Origin: a virus
Direction: 5' to 3' (one strand)
IMG/VR virus record: IMGVR_UViG_3300020160_001161
Span: 1 to 23,154 of that record
DNA: 23,154 bases
Shown here: positions 8,904-16,475 of the stretch, piece by piece
Layout: each line of letters starts with the position of its first letter
How positions within the stretch are numbered: the stretch's first letter is position 1
Notes under the pieces: generated by a model
What the model was told of the DNA's origin: nothing
Databases searched by the model: none
The model's input: only the letters and a program-made list of their open reading frames with translations
Program-made: the position numbers and the translations under genes

Positions 8904-9629
8904 ATGGCAACACAATTCGCAAATGGTAAAATAGTAACTGATGGATTAGTATTAGCTCTAAATGCAGCTGATAAAAATTCATATCCTGGATCAGGTACAA
9001 CATGGACTGATCTTAATCCATTTTACACTAACAGTACTTTAACTAATGGACCTACATTTAGTCCAAACAATTCAGGATTAGTAGTTTTAGATGGTACTAA
9101 TGACTGGATATCAATACCAGGAAGTACAACATTATACACTTCAAACTTTACCTGGCAATCTTTTCACTATATTAGATCAGCTAATGGTAGTGATTTAGAT
9201 GGAATGTGGTGGTCTGAAGCTGGTTCTAAAAACTTTTTAACAGGATATAGAAATACAAATTTAGTCAATCCATATTTTAGAATTGACACTCCATCATCTG
9301 TTTATCAATCCCCATCAGTTGGAACTCAATATAATGGATTAGGTACTAACGCTGGATCAGTGACAGGAAGATGGTTATTAACTACTATAGTTAAAAATGG
9401 TACTACATTTTCTCTATATTGGAATAATGCTATTATAATGTGGCAAGTGACTATATCAGATTGGAGCATACCAGCTACATCTCAAGCTATAGCTTTTGGA
9501 GCTAGAAATGATTCATCTTTTGCTACAGCGATGAATATATCTAGTATTCTAATGTATAATAAAGCTTTATCAACACCTGAAATAATTCAAAATTATGAAG
9601 CTCAAAAAACACGCTTTAATTTAATATAA
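8904..9629 (+). CDS. LamG/concanavalin-fold adhesin, paralogue 5 (241 aa)
   Basis: The last of the five LamG proteins. Family motifs are GLVLALNAADKNSYPGSGTT (residues 14-33), LVVLDGTNDWISI (59-71), a WLLTTIVKNGTTFSLYWNN strand pair in the second half, and the C-terminal MYNKALSTPEIIQNYEAQKT followed by RFNLI. The first acidic position of the LDA(A/G/S)D motif is Asn here (LNAAD). The middle is Trp- and Ser-rich and differs from the other copies. The gene is followed after 10 nt by the third small partner (9640), restoring the LamG-plus-partner pattern. Binding specificity cannot be read from sequence. Confidence 0.85.
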   Translation: MATQFANGKIVTDGLVLALNAADKNSYPGSGTTWTDLNPFYTNSTLTNGPTFSPNNSGLVVLDGTNDWISIPGSTTLYTSNFTWQSFHYIRSANGSDLDGMWWSEAGSKNFLTGYRNTNLVNPYFRIDTPSSVYQSPSVGTQYNGLGTNAGSVTGRWLLTTIVKNGTTFSLYWNNAIIMWQVTISDWSIPATSQAIAFGARNDSSFATAMNISSILMYNKALSTPEIIQNYEAQKTRFNLI

Positions 9630-9639
9630 AAATAATAAC

Positions 9640-9924
9640 ATGCTAGTAGAACAATTACAAGACTATGAAAACAGAGAATTCATGATATTTAATGTATCTG
9701 AATTACCAGATATTGATTTTACACAAGTATTAGAAACATCAATTGATACTGTTCGTAAATCAGTAGATAAAACAAAAACATTTGTTAAATGGGATGGCAC
9801 TATTATTCCATCATCAATAACTGCCTTAACTACAAAAGAAGGACCTTATACATATGAGGAAATTCTTTCTATACTAGCTACACCAGAATGGTCAGATCCT
9901 GATGTGACTAATGTAATATCTTAA
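9640..9924 (+). CDS. Small partner protein, paralogue c (94 aa)
   Basis: The most divergent of the three partner proteins. It keeps IDFTQVLETSIDTVRKSVD (residues 25-43), the following TKTFVKWDG (45-53), KEGPYTYEEILSILATPEW (66-84) and a short acidic tail. It lacks the YIVExGVYGRP segment of the other two. Proteins with the KTFVKW...KEGPYT-EE...TPEW pattern are, to my knowledge, common uncharacterised members of tail clusters in marine T4-like phages, so this copy may be closest to the ancestral form. It follows the LamG gene at 8904 by 10 nt and is the last gene before a promoter-like motif and the collagen-like fibre. Confidence 0.8.
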   Translation: MLVEQLQDYENREFMIFNVSELPDIDFTQVLETSIDTVRKSVDKTKTFVKWDGTIIPSSITALTTKEGPYTYEEILSILATPEWSDPDVTNVIS

Positions 9925-9935
9925 TATTTATACCA
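9922..9935 (+). promoter_or_regulatory. Candidate late-promoter motif before the collagen-like fibre
   Basis: TTAATATTTATACC (9921-9934) starts at the stop codon of the 9640 gene and is nearly identical to the motif at 8888-8900. Forty nucleotides of unusually GC-rich, non-coding leader follow before the ATG at 9975. The spacing suits a promoter with a short 5' leader. Confidence 0.4.
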
Positions 9936-9974
9936 AACCCTTGCCTTGGGGACAGTGAACTAAGGTAATTGAAT

Positions 9975-12900
9975 ATGGCTAATGAATTTGTTGCTCGCAA
10001 TGGCATCATTGCGCTTGATAACTCTCAAATAACTGGCTCATTAAGTATTGGCAGTAATGTTACTGCCTCTAATGCGCTTATAACAGGTACAATAACTGCC
10101 CAAACTCTTTTAGTACAGGATATCACCTCGTCTAGAGATTTTGTAACTGGATCTACCAGATTTGGAAGTGTACCTTCTAACACACATCAGTTTACTGGTT
10201 CAGTTTCTATAAGCGGCAGTTTAGCCGTCCCTACAATACCTCAAGGTACAACAGAAACTAATATTGTTGTGACTGATACTTCAGGCAACTTTAGATATAG
10301 ATCAAATTTAAGTTTAACAGGTGCCCAAGGTGCAACTGGCCCTCAAGGTGCTCAAGGCGCTGTAGGACCTCAAGGTATACAGGGTATCCAAGGTATACAG
10401 GGTATTGAAGGTGCTCAAGGAGCAACAGGTCCTCAAGGTGCTCAAGGAGCCCAAGGTGCGCAAGGTACCCAAGGCGCTGTTGGACCACAAGGTGCTCAAG
10501 GTATTCAAGGTATTCAAGGTGATCCTGGAGCTCAAGGTGCCCAAGGTGCAGTTGGACCACAAGGTATTCAGGGTATTCAGGGTATCCAAGGTGCTCAAGG
10601 AGCAACAGGTCCTCAAGGAGCCCAAGGCGCTCAAGGTGCGCAAGGTGCAACTGGACCACAAGGTGCACAGGGAGCTGTTGGACCTCAGGGTGCTCAAGGT
10701 GCTCAAGGAGCAACTGGCCCACAAGGTGCTCAAGGAGCTACAGGCCCACAAGGCGCTCAAGGCGCTACAGGACCTCAAGGTGCTCAAGGTGCCCAAGGTA
10801 TTCAAGGTGCCCAAGGTAGTCAAGGTATACAAGGTATACAAGGAGCCCAAGGCTCTCAAGGTATTCAAGGAGCACAAGGAGCTCAAGGTGCTGCAGGACC
10901 AAATGCTGGAATTTTATCATATACAAATCCTGGTGACAACAGAGTAATTACCTCTGTTGACTCAACAACTATAAACGGTGAAACTAACTTCACATTTGAT
11001 GGCTCTACTTTAAAAATAACAGGTTCATTAATACAATCAGGTTCATCATTAGCTGCTTCATTGCGTGGTAGTGGTTCAGCAGTATTTTCTGTTGATGGTA
11101 CAGTAGGTAGATTATTCCAAGTAGATGACAGCTTAACAGGCTCATTATTCAGTGTAAATACAGCTGGTGGATTGCCTGTGATTGAAGCATTCTCAGATAA
11201 TACAGTTAAGATAGGTAAATATGGAGCTGAAGCAATTGTAGTTTCTGGCTCAGGAGGACAATTACAGTTAAGTGGTTCAATAGCAATGCCTTCATTAGCA
11301 TCTACTAGTGACACTACTGTAGTGACATTTAATACAACAACAAAAACAATAGGATTTAATACTGTAGCTGGTCCAAAAGGAGCTAAGGGTGCTATAGGCC
11401 CTCAAGGTGCCCAAGGTGCTCAAGGCGCTACAGGTCCTCAAGGTGCTCAAGGAGCAACAGGTCCTCAAGGAGCTCAAGGTGCTGTTGGACCACAAGGTGC
11501 TCAAGGCGCCCAAGGTATTGGTGCTCAAGGAGCCCAAGGAGCAACAGGTCCTCAAGGTGCTCAAGGTGCTGTTGGGCCTCAAGGAGCCCAAGGCGCTCAA
11601 GGTATTCAAGGAGGACAAGGAGCTCAAGGTATACAAGGAGCCCAAGGCGCTCAAGGTATTCAAGGAGGACAAGGAGCTCAAGGTATACAAGGTGCCCAAG
11701 GAGCTACAGGCCCACAAGGGGCTCAAGGAGCCCAAGGAGGACAAGGTGCTCAAGGCGCACAAGGCGCAGTTGGACCTCAAGGTGCTCAAGGCGCTCAAGG
11801 TGCTCAAGGAGCCCAAGGTGCTACTGGCCCAAATGCTGGTATAACTTCTTATACAAACCCAGGTGATAATAGAGTATTAACTTCAGTTAACTCATCTACT
11901 ATCAATGCTGAGGCATTTATGACATTTGATGGTTCTAAATTAATAGTATCAGGTACAGCCGATGTAGCTAACTTTAGAGGATCAGGATCAGTATCAAACA
12001 CAACAATATTTTCAGTAGATGGAGCTAATGGTAGATTATTTGAAATAACAGATGATTTATCTAACTCAATATTCTCAGCTAACACAATAGCAGGTGTTCC
12101 TGTAATTGAAGCGTTTGCTGACAACACAGTTAAAATTGGTAAATTTGGATCAGAAGCTATTGTAGTTTCTGGTTCAGGAGGTCAATTACAACTGAGTGGT
12201 TCAATTAAGATGCCTTCACTATCGTCTACAGGTGACACAACAGTTGTAACTTTCAATACATCAACTAAAACAATAGGATATAATACAGTTGCTGGCCCTC
12301 AGGGAGCTCAGGGTGCTCAGGGTGCTCAGGGTGCTCAGGGTGTTCAAGGCGCTACAGGCCCACAAGGGGCTCAAGGAGGACAAGGCGCTCAAGGAGCCCA
12401 AGGAGGACAAGGTGCTCAAGGCGCACAAGGCGCTGTCGGCCCTCAAGGCGCTCAAGGTGCCCAAGGTGCTCAAGGTGCCCAAGGTGCAGTTGGACCTCAA
12501 GGCGCTCAAGGAGCCCAAGGAGGACAAGGAGCCCAAGGAGGACAAGGAGCCCAAGGTGCTCAAGGCGCAGTTGGACCTCAAGGTGCCCAAGGAGCACAAG
12601 GTGCCCAAGGTGCATCTGGAGCTACTATCTTAGGTAATACTAACACATGGACTGGTATTAACTACTTTAGAAGTAATCTTGGTGGATATTTAGGTAGTTT
12701 ATCTAACCCACCTTTACAAGCCTATTCAGATAGTAATAACTCAGCATTTATGTCATTCCATAAGGGAAGTCAATATGCTGTGAATATGGGATTAGATGCT
12801 GATAATGTGATGCGTATTGGTGGATGGTCTGCTAGTGCTAATAGATGGGAACTTGATATGTCAGGTAATAACTGGGTAGCTAGTTCATTTAGAGCTCCTA

Positions 12901-13835
12901 TTTTTTATGATTCAGCTAATACAGGATATTACACTGACCCAGCTGGTTTGTCAGTACTTAGTAGTCTTAAATTAATTGGTAATGTAAATAATAACCCACG
13001 TTGGGACTTCACAGCATATGTAGTTGAAGCACAACACTGGTATGGTAATAACTCATCTATGACAATGTATATGGGTGAGGGTAGTAATACAATTCAAATA
13101 CCAGGTAGTGGAGGTATTAGACCTACTATAATGTATGATTATAGTAATACAGGATATTATTGTGATCCAGCAAGTAGTTCTAATCTTAATACTTTATATG
13201 TAAACGATTGGTATTATTTAAATGGTGCTGGTGGTTTATATTGGAATTCATACGGATATGGTATAAGACCACCAACACCACAAGGAGCATCTTATGGTAA
13301 TGCTTGTACATATGGTAATGGACCTAATGGATATAATGGATGGATGGTTCTTGATCCAGGCAACTGGATTCAAGGATATATGTGGTCAAGTGGAGGAAAT
13401 GGTGGTAGTTATGGACAAACAAGAGGAGATTGGCACTGGTATTGGAGCCAAGGTAATGGATGTATGGGTATTGGTGCATCATCTACTTCTGCTTCTTATA
13501 GATTATATGTGAGTGGAGCTATTTATTCTACAGGTAATATATGCGCTTACTCAGATGTTCGCAAAAAAGAAAATATTAAAACTATAGATAACGCCTTAGA
13601 CAAAGTAAATAAAATGAGAGGTGTTTATTATAACAGAACAGATGATGAAACTAAGAGAAAACAAACAGGGGTTATCGCACAAGAAATAAATGAAATATTA
13701 CCTGAAGTAGTTACATACGCTGCTGATGTAGATGAATATAGTGTAGCATATGGTAATATAGTAGGTGTATTAATTGAAGCGATTAAAGAACAGCAACAAC
13801 AAATTGATGAATTAAAAGCTTTATTAAACAAATAA
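9975..13835 (+). CDS. Collagen-like tail fibre with C-terminal S74 chaperone domain (1286 aa)
   Basis: I chose the ATG at 9975; the in-frame TTG at 9969 adds only two residues. The N-terminus ([20 protein letters not shown]) is followed by TGSL-type repeats. Three Gly-X-Y blocks follow at residues 116-310, 466-620 and 774-884, separated by two homologous ~155-residue modules that begin NAGI(L/T)[10 protein letters not shown]. Residues ~885-1190 contain fibre motifs such as [17 protein letters not shown] and two copies of an NTGYY(T/C)DPA motif. The last 94 residues match the peptidase S74/endosialidase intramolecular chaperone: [32 protein letters not shown], then a coiled-coil end ([16 protein letters not shown]). 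By family knowledge this domain drives trimer folding and cleaves itself off before the Ser of the SD motif (Ser1193). The protein is predicted to be a trimeric, rod-like virion fibre. Confidence 0.92.
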   Translation: MANEFVARNGIIALDNSQITGSLSIGSNVTASNALITGTITAQTLLVQDITSSRDFVTGSTRFGSVPSNTHQFTGSVSISGSLAVPTIPQGTTETNIVVTDTSGNFRYRSNLSLTGAQGATGPQGAQGAVGPQGIQGIQGIQGIEGAQGATGPQGAQGAQGAQGTQGAVGPQGAQGIQGIQGDPGAQGAQGAVGPQGIQGIQGIQGAQGATGPQGAQGAQGAQGATGPQGAQGAVGPQGAQGAQGATGPQGAQGATGPQGAQGATGPQGAQGAQGIQGAQGSQGIQGIQGAQGSQGIQGAQGAQGAAGPNAGILSYTNPGDNRVITSVDSTTINGETNFTFDGSTLKITGSLIQSGSSLAASLRGSGSAVFSVDGTVGRLFQVDDSLTGSLFSVNTAGGLPVIEAFSDNTVKIGKYGAEAIVVSGSGGQLQLSGSIAMPSLASTSDTTVVTFNTTTKTIGFNTVAGPKGAKGAIGPQGAQGAQGATGPQGAQGATGPQGAQGAVGPQGAQGAQGIGAQGAQGATGPQGAQGAVGPQGAQGAQGIQGGQGAQGIQGAQGAQGIQGGQGAQGIQGAQGATGPQGAQGAQGGQGAQGAQGAVGPQGAQGAQGAQGAQGATGPNAGITSYTNPGDNRVLTSVNSSTINAEAFMTFDGSKLIVSGTADVANFRGSGSVSNTTIFSVDGANGRLFEITDDLSNSIFSANTIAGVPVIEAFADNTVKIGKFGSEAIVVSGSGGQLQLSGSIKMPSLSSTGDTTVVTFNTSTKTIGYNTVAGPQGAQGAQGAQGAQGVQGATGPQGAQGGQGAQGAQGGQGAQGAQGAVGPQGAQGAQGAQGAQGAVGPQGAQGAQGGQGAQGGQGAQGAQGAVGPQGAQGAQGAQGASGATILGNTNTWTGINYFRSNLGGYLGSLSNPPLQAYSDSNNSAFMSFHKGSQYAVNMGLDADNVMRIGGWSASANRWELDMSGNNWVASSFRAPIFYDSANTGYYTDPAGLSVLSSLKLIGNVNNNPRWDFTAYVVEAQHWYGNNSSMTMYMGEGSNTIQIPGSGGIRPTIMYDYSNTGYYCDPASSSNLNTLYVNDWYYLNGAGGLYWNSYGYGIRPPTPQGASYGNACTYGNGPNGYNGWMVLDPGNWIQGYMWSSGGNGGSYGQTRGDWHWYWSQGNGCMGIGASSTSASYRLYVSGAIYSTGNICAYSDVRKKENIKTIDNALDKVNKMRGVYYNRTDDETKRKQTGVIAQEINEILPEVVTYAADVDEYSVAYGNIVGVLIEAIKEQQQQIDELKALLNK
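10320..10904 (+). repeat. Collagen-like block 1: 65 uninterrupted Gly-X-Y triplets
   Basis: Gly is at every third residue for 65 triplets. The main triplets are GAQ, GPQ, GIQ, GAT and GAV, with Gln dominating the Y position. Pro is almost always at X (GPQ), with one GDP. GGQ is absent, unlike blocks 2 and 3. Synonymous codons for Gly and Ala vary freely between units. Confidence 0.95.
11370..11834 (+). repeat. Collagen-like block 2 with one interruption
   Basis: About 51 triplets begin [10 protein letters not shown], the only place in the collagen blocks with Lys at Y positions. A Gly-Ile-Gly interruption at 11514-11522 shifts the triplet register by one residue. GIQ and GGQ triplets are both present. 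Ends GATGPN, like block 1 (GAAGPN). Confidence 0.95.
11580..11692 (+). repeat. Exact 54-bp tandem duplication inside collagen block 2
   Basis: Bases 11580-11638 are identical to 11634-11692, giving a period of 54 bp. This equals 18 codons or six Gly-X-Y triplets, so the frame and triplet register are kept. Identity extends to synonymous positions, while most other units in the block differ at these, which points to recent duplication. Confidence 0.9.
12294..12626 (+). repeat. Collagen-like block 3: 37 uninterrupted Gly-X-Y triplets
   Basis: Thirty-seven perfect triplets, mostly GAQ, GGQ, GPQ and GAV, with no GIQ. A 47-bp stretch (12387-12433) is identical to 11721-11767 in block 2, and 12351-12378 is identical to 11703-11730, so blocks 2 and 3 share recent ancestry or gene conversion. 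Confidence 0.95.
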
Positions 13836-13839
13836 TTAA

Positions 13840-14370
13840 ATGGCAACACCAAGTTCTGGACAAATATGTTGGTCTGATATTCAAGCTGCAACAGGAGGAA
13901 GTTATTGTATGGATAACTTTAATTCTGTGAGTGGTAGAGGATATTGTGCTGGTGATTATTATAATTATCCAACATCTACTCCTACTCCAACGCCTACCCC
14001 AACACCTACACCTACCCCAACACCTACACCTACACCAGCTGCAGTAGATGTATATATAGATTATTGGCTTCCTAGTTCTATGATTTGTTATGGATCCTAT
14101 ATCTTCTCAGCCAATGTCTCAGGCTTAACTCCAGCGGTTAATACTAATGTATTTGTAGATATATTTTGGTATGGAGACTTAGGTGGATATGCTTTTGGAC
14201 AAGTAACTATATACCAAAACTCCACTTGTAATACTACTAATGTATATCCTGGAGGACTTATAGACTGTATGGGAGAAAACTATAGTTATTCCTTCGTTAG
14301 TATATCTCCAGGAACTAGTGGAAACCAAACATTTATTGAAGGCAGTCAACTAACAAGCGCTAATTGTTAA
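13840..14370 (+). CDS. Small Cys-containing protein with (Thr-Pro)10 linker (176 aa)
   Basis: The ATG lies 5 nt after the fibre stop. A short N-terminal domain (residues ~1-45) has Cys at C10, C23 and C36 and a YYNYP end. Ten Thr-Pro repeats follow (13978-14037, residues 47-66), then a ~110-residue beta-rich domain with Cys near VNTNVFVDIFWYG and several SxT/NxT-like surface stretches, ending in Cys. The TP stretch should form a stiff extended spacer and resembles linkers that are O-glycosylated in other bacterial and eukaryotic proteins. There is no signal peptide, so the Cys residues would meet oxidising conditions only after virion release. Likely a minor virion or adhesion protein; the function is not recognised. 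Confidence 0.8.
   Translation: MATPSSGQICWSDIQAATGGSYCMDNFNSVSGRGYCAGDYYNYPTSTPTPTPTPTPTPTPTPTPTPAAVDVYIDYWLPSSMICYGSYIFSANVSGLTPAVNTNVFVDIFWYGDLGGYAFGQVTIYQNSTCNTTNVYPGGLIDCMGENYSYSFVSISPGTSGNQTFIEGSQLTSANC
13978..14037 (+). repeat. (Thr-Pro)10-encoding hexanucleotide repeat
   Basis: Twenty alternating ACN CCN codons. Third positions vary (act cct act cca acg cct acc cca ...), so the array is not a pure DNA microsatellite. Slippage in steps of 6 bp would keep the frame. Confidence 0.95.
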
Positions 14371-14382
14371 AATTTTTAATTT

Positions 14383-14616
14383 ATGATAAAATATTATTTA
14401 AGACCTGATCAGGCACTCATCAGAATTGATGAAGAAAATAAAGTAGCTACTAATGTACGTAATTTAGGAGTACATAAATTTATTGGACATATAACTGATG
14501 TTAACTATGTTAATAATATGATTAATATGGCTAATAGCGGAAGTTTAACTCCTAGTGATGAAACAGCTTTTAATGCTGTTTTAGCTGAAGCTAAAGCATT
14601 TATAAATAATATCTAA
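14383..14616 (+). CDS. Hypothetical protein (77 aa)
   Basis: The ATG at 14383 follows the TP protein by 12 nt of pure A/T leader. The product begins MIKYYLRPDQALIRIDEENK, has a middle HKFIGHITDVNYVNNMINMA and ends with a helix (SDETAFNAVLAEAKAFINNI). The composition is that of a small soluble alpha/beta protein, with no membrane segment. A codon pattern like its neighbours and the tight spacing support a real gene. I do not recognise the family; its place among fibre-cluster genes hints at a structural or assembly role. Confidence 0.7.
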   Translation: MIKYYLRPDQALIRIDEENKVATNVRNLGVHKFIGHITDVNYVNNMINMANSGSLTPSDETAFNAVLAEAKAFINNI

Positions 14617-14680
14617 TTTTAAGATAAAATTTGGCTATTAAATAAAACTAACATATATTCATATATAATAAAAAGTAAAC

Positions 14681-15139
14681 GTGAAAAAAGTTATATTAAA
14701 GTTACATGAAATTTATGCACTACATGGTGAATTAAATGGTTTTATAAATAATCAAACTGGTGAGATTATTTCAAAAGGTATATTAGGTGAAAAACTAAAA
14801 TTAAGTACTAAATACTGGATGACAGAATTAGCTAAAACTATTGATGAAGAAAGAGAAAAAATTGATAAAGTAAAAGAAGAATTAATAAAAAAATATGGTG
14901 AAACTGATACAAATGGAGGTATTTTTCTCTCACGTTTTATCAACACTGTAAAAAATGAAGAAGGAAAAATCATATCAGGTGATATTAATCCTAAAGTTAT
15001 AGAATTTGAAAAAGAATTTGATAAATTTCTTCAAGATGAAAAAACCATTGAGTATAAAGAATTTAAACTATCTGATTTTGATGGTATTGAAACTGAGGGT
15101 ATTTACACTACTTTTTTCAAACTTGTAAAACCTGAATAA
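14681..15139 (+). CDS. Hypothetical charged helical protein, GTG start (152 aa)
   Basis: The best start is GTG at 14681, giving MKKVILKLHEIYALHGELNG. An in-frame TAA at 14669-14671 rules out a nearby upstream ATG, and the next in-frame ATG would remove 46 residues that look coding. The protein is rich in Lys and Glu, with a probable helix or coiled coil at about residues 47-70 (MTELAKTIDEEREKIDKVKE) and an ELIKKYGE segment at 67-74. The helix-loop layout, with a closing IEYKEFKLSDFDGIE, recalls small uncharacterised proteins of phage tail regions, but I cannot name the family. It stands between two AT-rich gaps (14617-14680 and 15140-15174) and may be separately transcribed. Confidence 0.75.
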   Translation: MKKVILKLHEIYALHGELNGFINNQTGEIISKGILGEKLKLSTKYWMTELAKTIDEEREKIDKVKEELIKKYGETDTNGGIFLSRFINTVKNEEGKIISGDINPKVIEFEKEFDKFLQDEKTIEYKEFKLSDFDGIETEGIYTTFFKLVKPE

Positions 15140-15143
15140 TTTT

Positions 15144-15160
15144 AAAATATTTATAACTAT
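15144..15160 (+). promoter_or_regulatory. Candidate late-promoter motif upstream of 15175
   Basis: AAAATATTTATAACTAT at 15144-15160 contains the recurring ATATTTATA core and lies in a 35-nt gap, 20 nt before the ATG at 15175. Position and match are good, but the gap is nearly all A/T, so chance matches are possible. Confidence 0.4.
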
Positions 15161-15174
15161 AAAATAAATAAAAA

Positions 15175-15531
15175 ATGTCTTTAACTTACACATTTAGTAT
15201 TACACAATTAGAAATTGCTCCAACTGGAAGCGATGATCATAATGATGTTGTAACTCTTGTTAGATATAATTATAAAGGAGTAAATGAAAATGGATACAGT
15301 GGATCATTCATGGGTGCTACTCCAATGCCTACTCCATCTGGAAGTTTTATTCCATTTGAAGATTTAACTGAGGAAGAAGTTATTGATTGGTTAGAAGTTG
15401 TAACTGTTAGTGCTCAACCACATATGCAGCAACAAATTCAAAAACAAATTAGTAATCAAGTTAATCCACAATACGTACCAGTCCCATTACCATGGTCAAC
15501 TGGTTCAGTGAATCCAACACCAGCTCCTTAA
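15175..15531 (+). CDS. Small phage protein of tail-cluster type (118 aa)
   Basis: The product begins MSLTYTFSITQLEIAPTGSD, followed by a VVTLVRYNYKGVNENGYSG beta region and FIPFEDLTEEEVIDWLEVV (residues ~57-75). A Gln-rich stretch and a Pro-rich C-terminus (PVPLPWSTGSVNPTPAP) follow. A short beta domain giving 'GATP...F...LTEE.VI.W' is, as I recall, a frequent uncharacterised protein in marine T4-like phages. There are no catalytic motifs and no membrane segment. It follows a promoter-like motif by 20 nt and precedes the oxygenase/glycosyltransferase block by 16 nt, so it may be the first gene of that unit. Confidence 0.75.
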   Translation: MSLTYTFSITQLEIAPTGSDDHNDVVTLVRYNYKGVNENGYSGSFMGATPMPTPSGSFIPFEDLTEEEVIDWLEVVTVSAQPHMQQQIQKQISNQVNPQYVPVPLPWSTGSVNPTPAP

Positions 15532-15547
15532 TAAAAAATAATAAGTT

Positions 15548-16456
15548 ATGGCTCATGAATCTAATAATGAAAATATACTATGGTATATTGATTCAATTCA
15601 ACCATTAGGAAATACTTATAAAGTCACAGGTTGGATTTCTCATAAAACATCAGAAATTACTAGTTTATTGTTAGGTGATCAAGACATTAAATATAGTATT
15701 ATTAACAGACCTGATGTAAAAGCAGTTTATCCATCTTTTGATATTTTAGGTTTTAGTTTTACTATAAGTGAAGATAATATTAAAAAACCAATAAGTGTTA
15801 TTTCAAAAAATGAAATAACAAATAATATTGGCAGTCTTGAATCTTGGTTTATCATAAAATCAGGATTTACAAATGCTCCAAAAAGTTTAATTGTTGTAGA
15901 TAATTTCTATAATGATCCTGACGCAATCAGAGATTATGTCATAAAAAACATAGAATTTGATTTTTCAACATATCATACAGGAAGAAGAAGTTTAAATCGT
16001 TTTATATTAGAAGGTACAAAAGAAAAGTTTGAAGAACTTTTAGGTAGACCAGTTCTTAATTGGAATTACCCAACATATGCAAATGGTAAATTTCAATATT
16101 GTACTTCACATGACCGTGTTGTATATCATATTGATACTCAGAATTATGCAGCAATGGTATATCTCACACCAGATGCTCCATTACAAACAGGTACTGCCTC
16201 TTATAGAAGTAAATTAACAGGAGCTACTCGTTTTGATAATGGAGAAACAGGAGAACTATATCAGAAAACATTTAAAGGTGTAAGCAATGAGTTAAACTTC
16301 TATGACAAATCAACTTGGGAAGAAGTAGATAGAATAGCAAATGTATATAATCGTTTAGTTATGTTTGATGCTAAAAGATTACACTCAGCAACAGAATATT
16401 TTGGTGATGCTCTAGAAAATGCTAGACTGTTCCATTTATTCTTCTTCGACATTTGA
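15548..16456 (+). CDS. Putative 2OG-Fe(II)-oxygenase-like protein (DUF6445-like) with N-terminal beta domain (302 aa)
   Basis: Residues ~1-100 form a separate domain (WYIDSIQPLGNTYKVTGWIS ... RPDVKAVYPSF ... GFSF) of the type I associate with beta domains attached to glycosyltransferases. Residues ~110-302 begin KSLIVVDNFYNDPDAIRDYV and contain YHIDTQNYAAMVYL, which supplies a His-x-Asp pair (H194, D196). A distal LHSATEYFG (H279) and a downstream ARLFHLFF (R293) follow. This spacing fits the double-stranded beta-helix iron-site pattern HxD...H with a co-substrate Arg. It resembles the DUF6445 family as I recall it, whose substrate is not known to me. It is the first gene of a four-gene block with two glycosyltransferases and a second oxygenase, suggesting a shared modification job. 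The fold call is moderately confident and the activity is inferred. Confidence 0.7.
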   Translation: MAHESNNENILWYIDSIQPLGNTYKVTGWISHKTSEITSLLLGDQDIKYSIINRPDVKAVYPSFDILGFSFTISEDNIKKPISVISKNEITNNIGSLESWFIIKSGFTNAPKSLIVVDNFYNDPDAIRDYVIKNIEFDFSTYHTGRRSLNRFILEGTKEKFEELLGRPVLNWNYPTYANGKFQYCTSHDRVVYHIDTQNYAAMVYLTPDAPLQTGTASYRSKLTGATRFDNGETGELYQKTFKGVSNELNFYDKSTWEEVDRIANVYNRLVMFDAKRLHSATEYFGDALENARLFHLFFFDI

Positions 16457-16475
16457 TTGATACTTAAAAATTGTT

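Noticed and set aside
9935-9965. Possible hairpin in the GC-richer leader before the collagen-like fibre
   Set aside because: Only short CCAA/TTGG and CCTT/AAGG matches are present; no stable stem or riboswitch-like structure could be supported.
9969-9974. TTG start two codons upstream for the collagen-like fibre
   Set aside because: The ATG at 9975 gives the natural N-terminus [10 protein letters not shown]; nothing supports the rare TTG.
10291-12633. Long open frames on the minus strand and in the other plus frames across the collagen-like blocks (up to about 190 codons)
   Set aside because: They are by-products of the GGN-GCN-CAA repeat, which lacks stops in several frames. Their translations are low-complexity Leu/Ser/Thr or Lys/Val/Leu repeats with no independent start context.
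14615-14631. Perfect AATTTTA-AGA-TAAAATT inverted repeat at the stop of the 14383 gene
   Set aside because: The stem is only 7 A/T pairs with no following T-tract, so it is too weak for a terminator and easily due to AT-rich composition.
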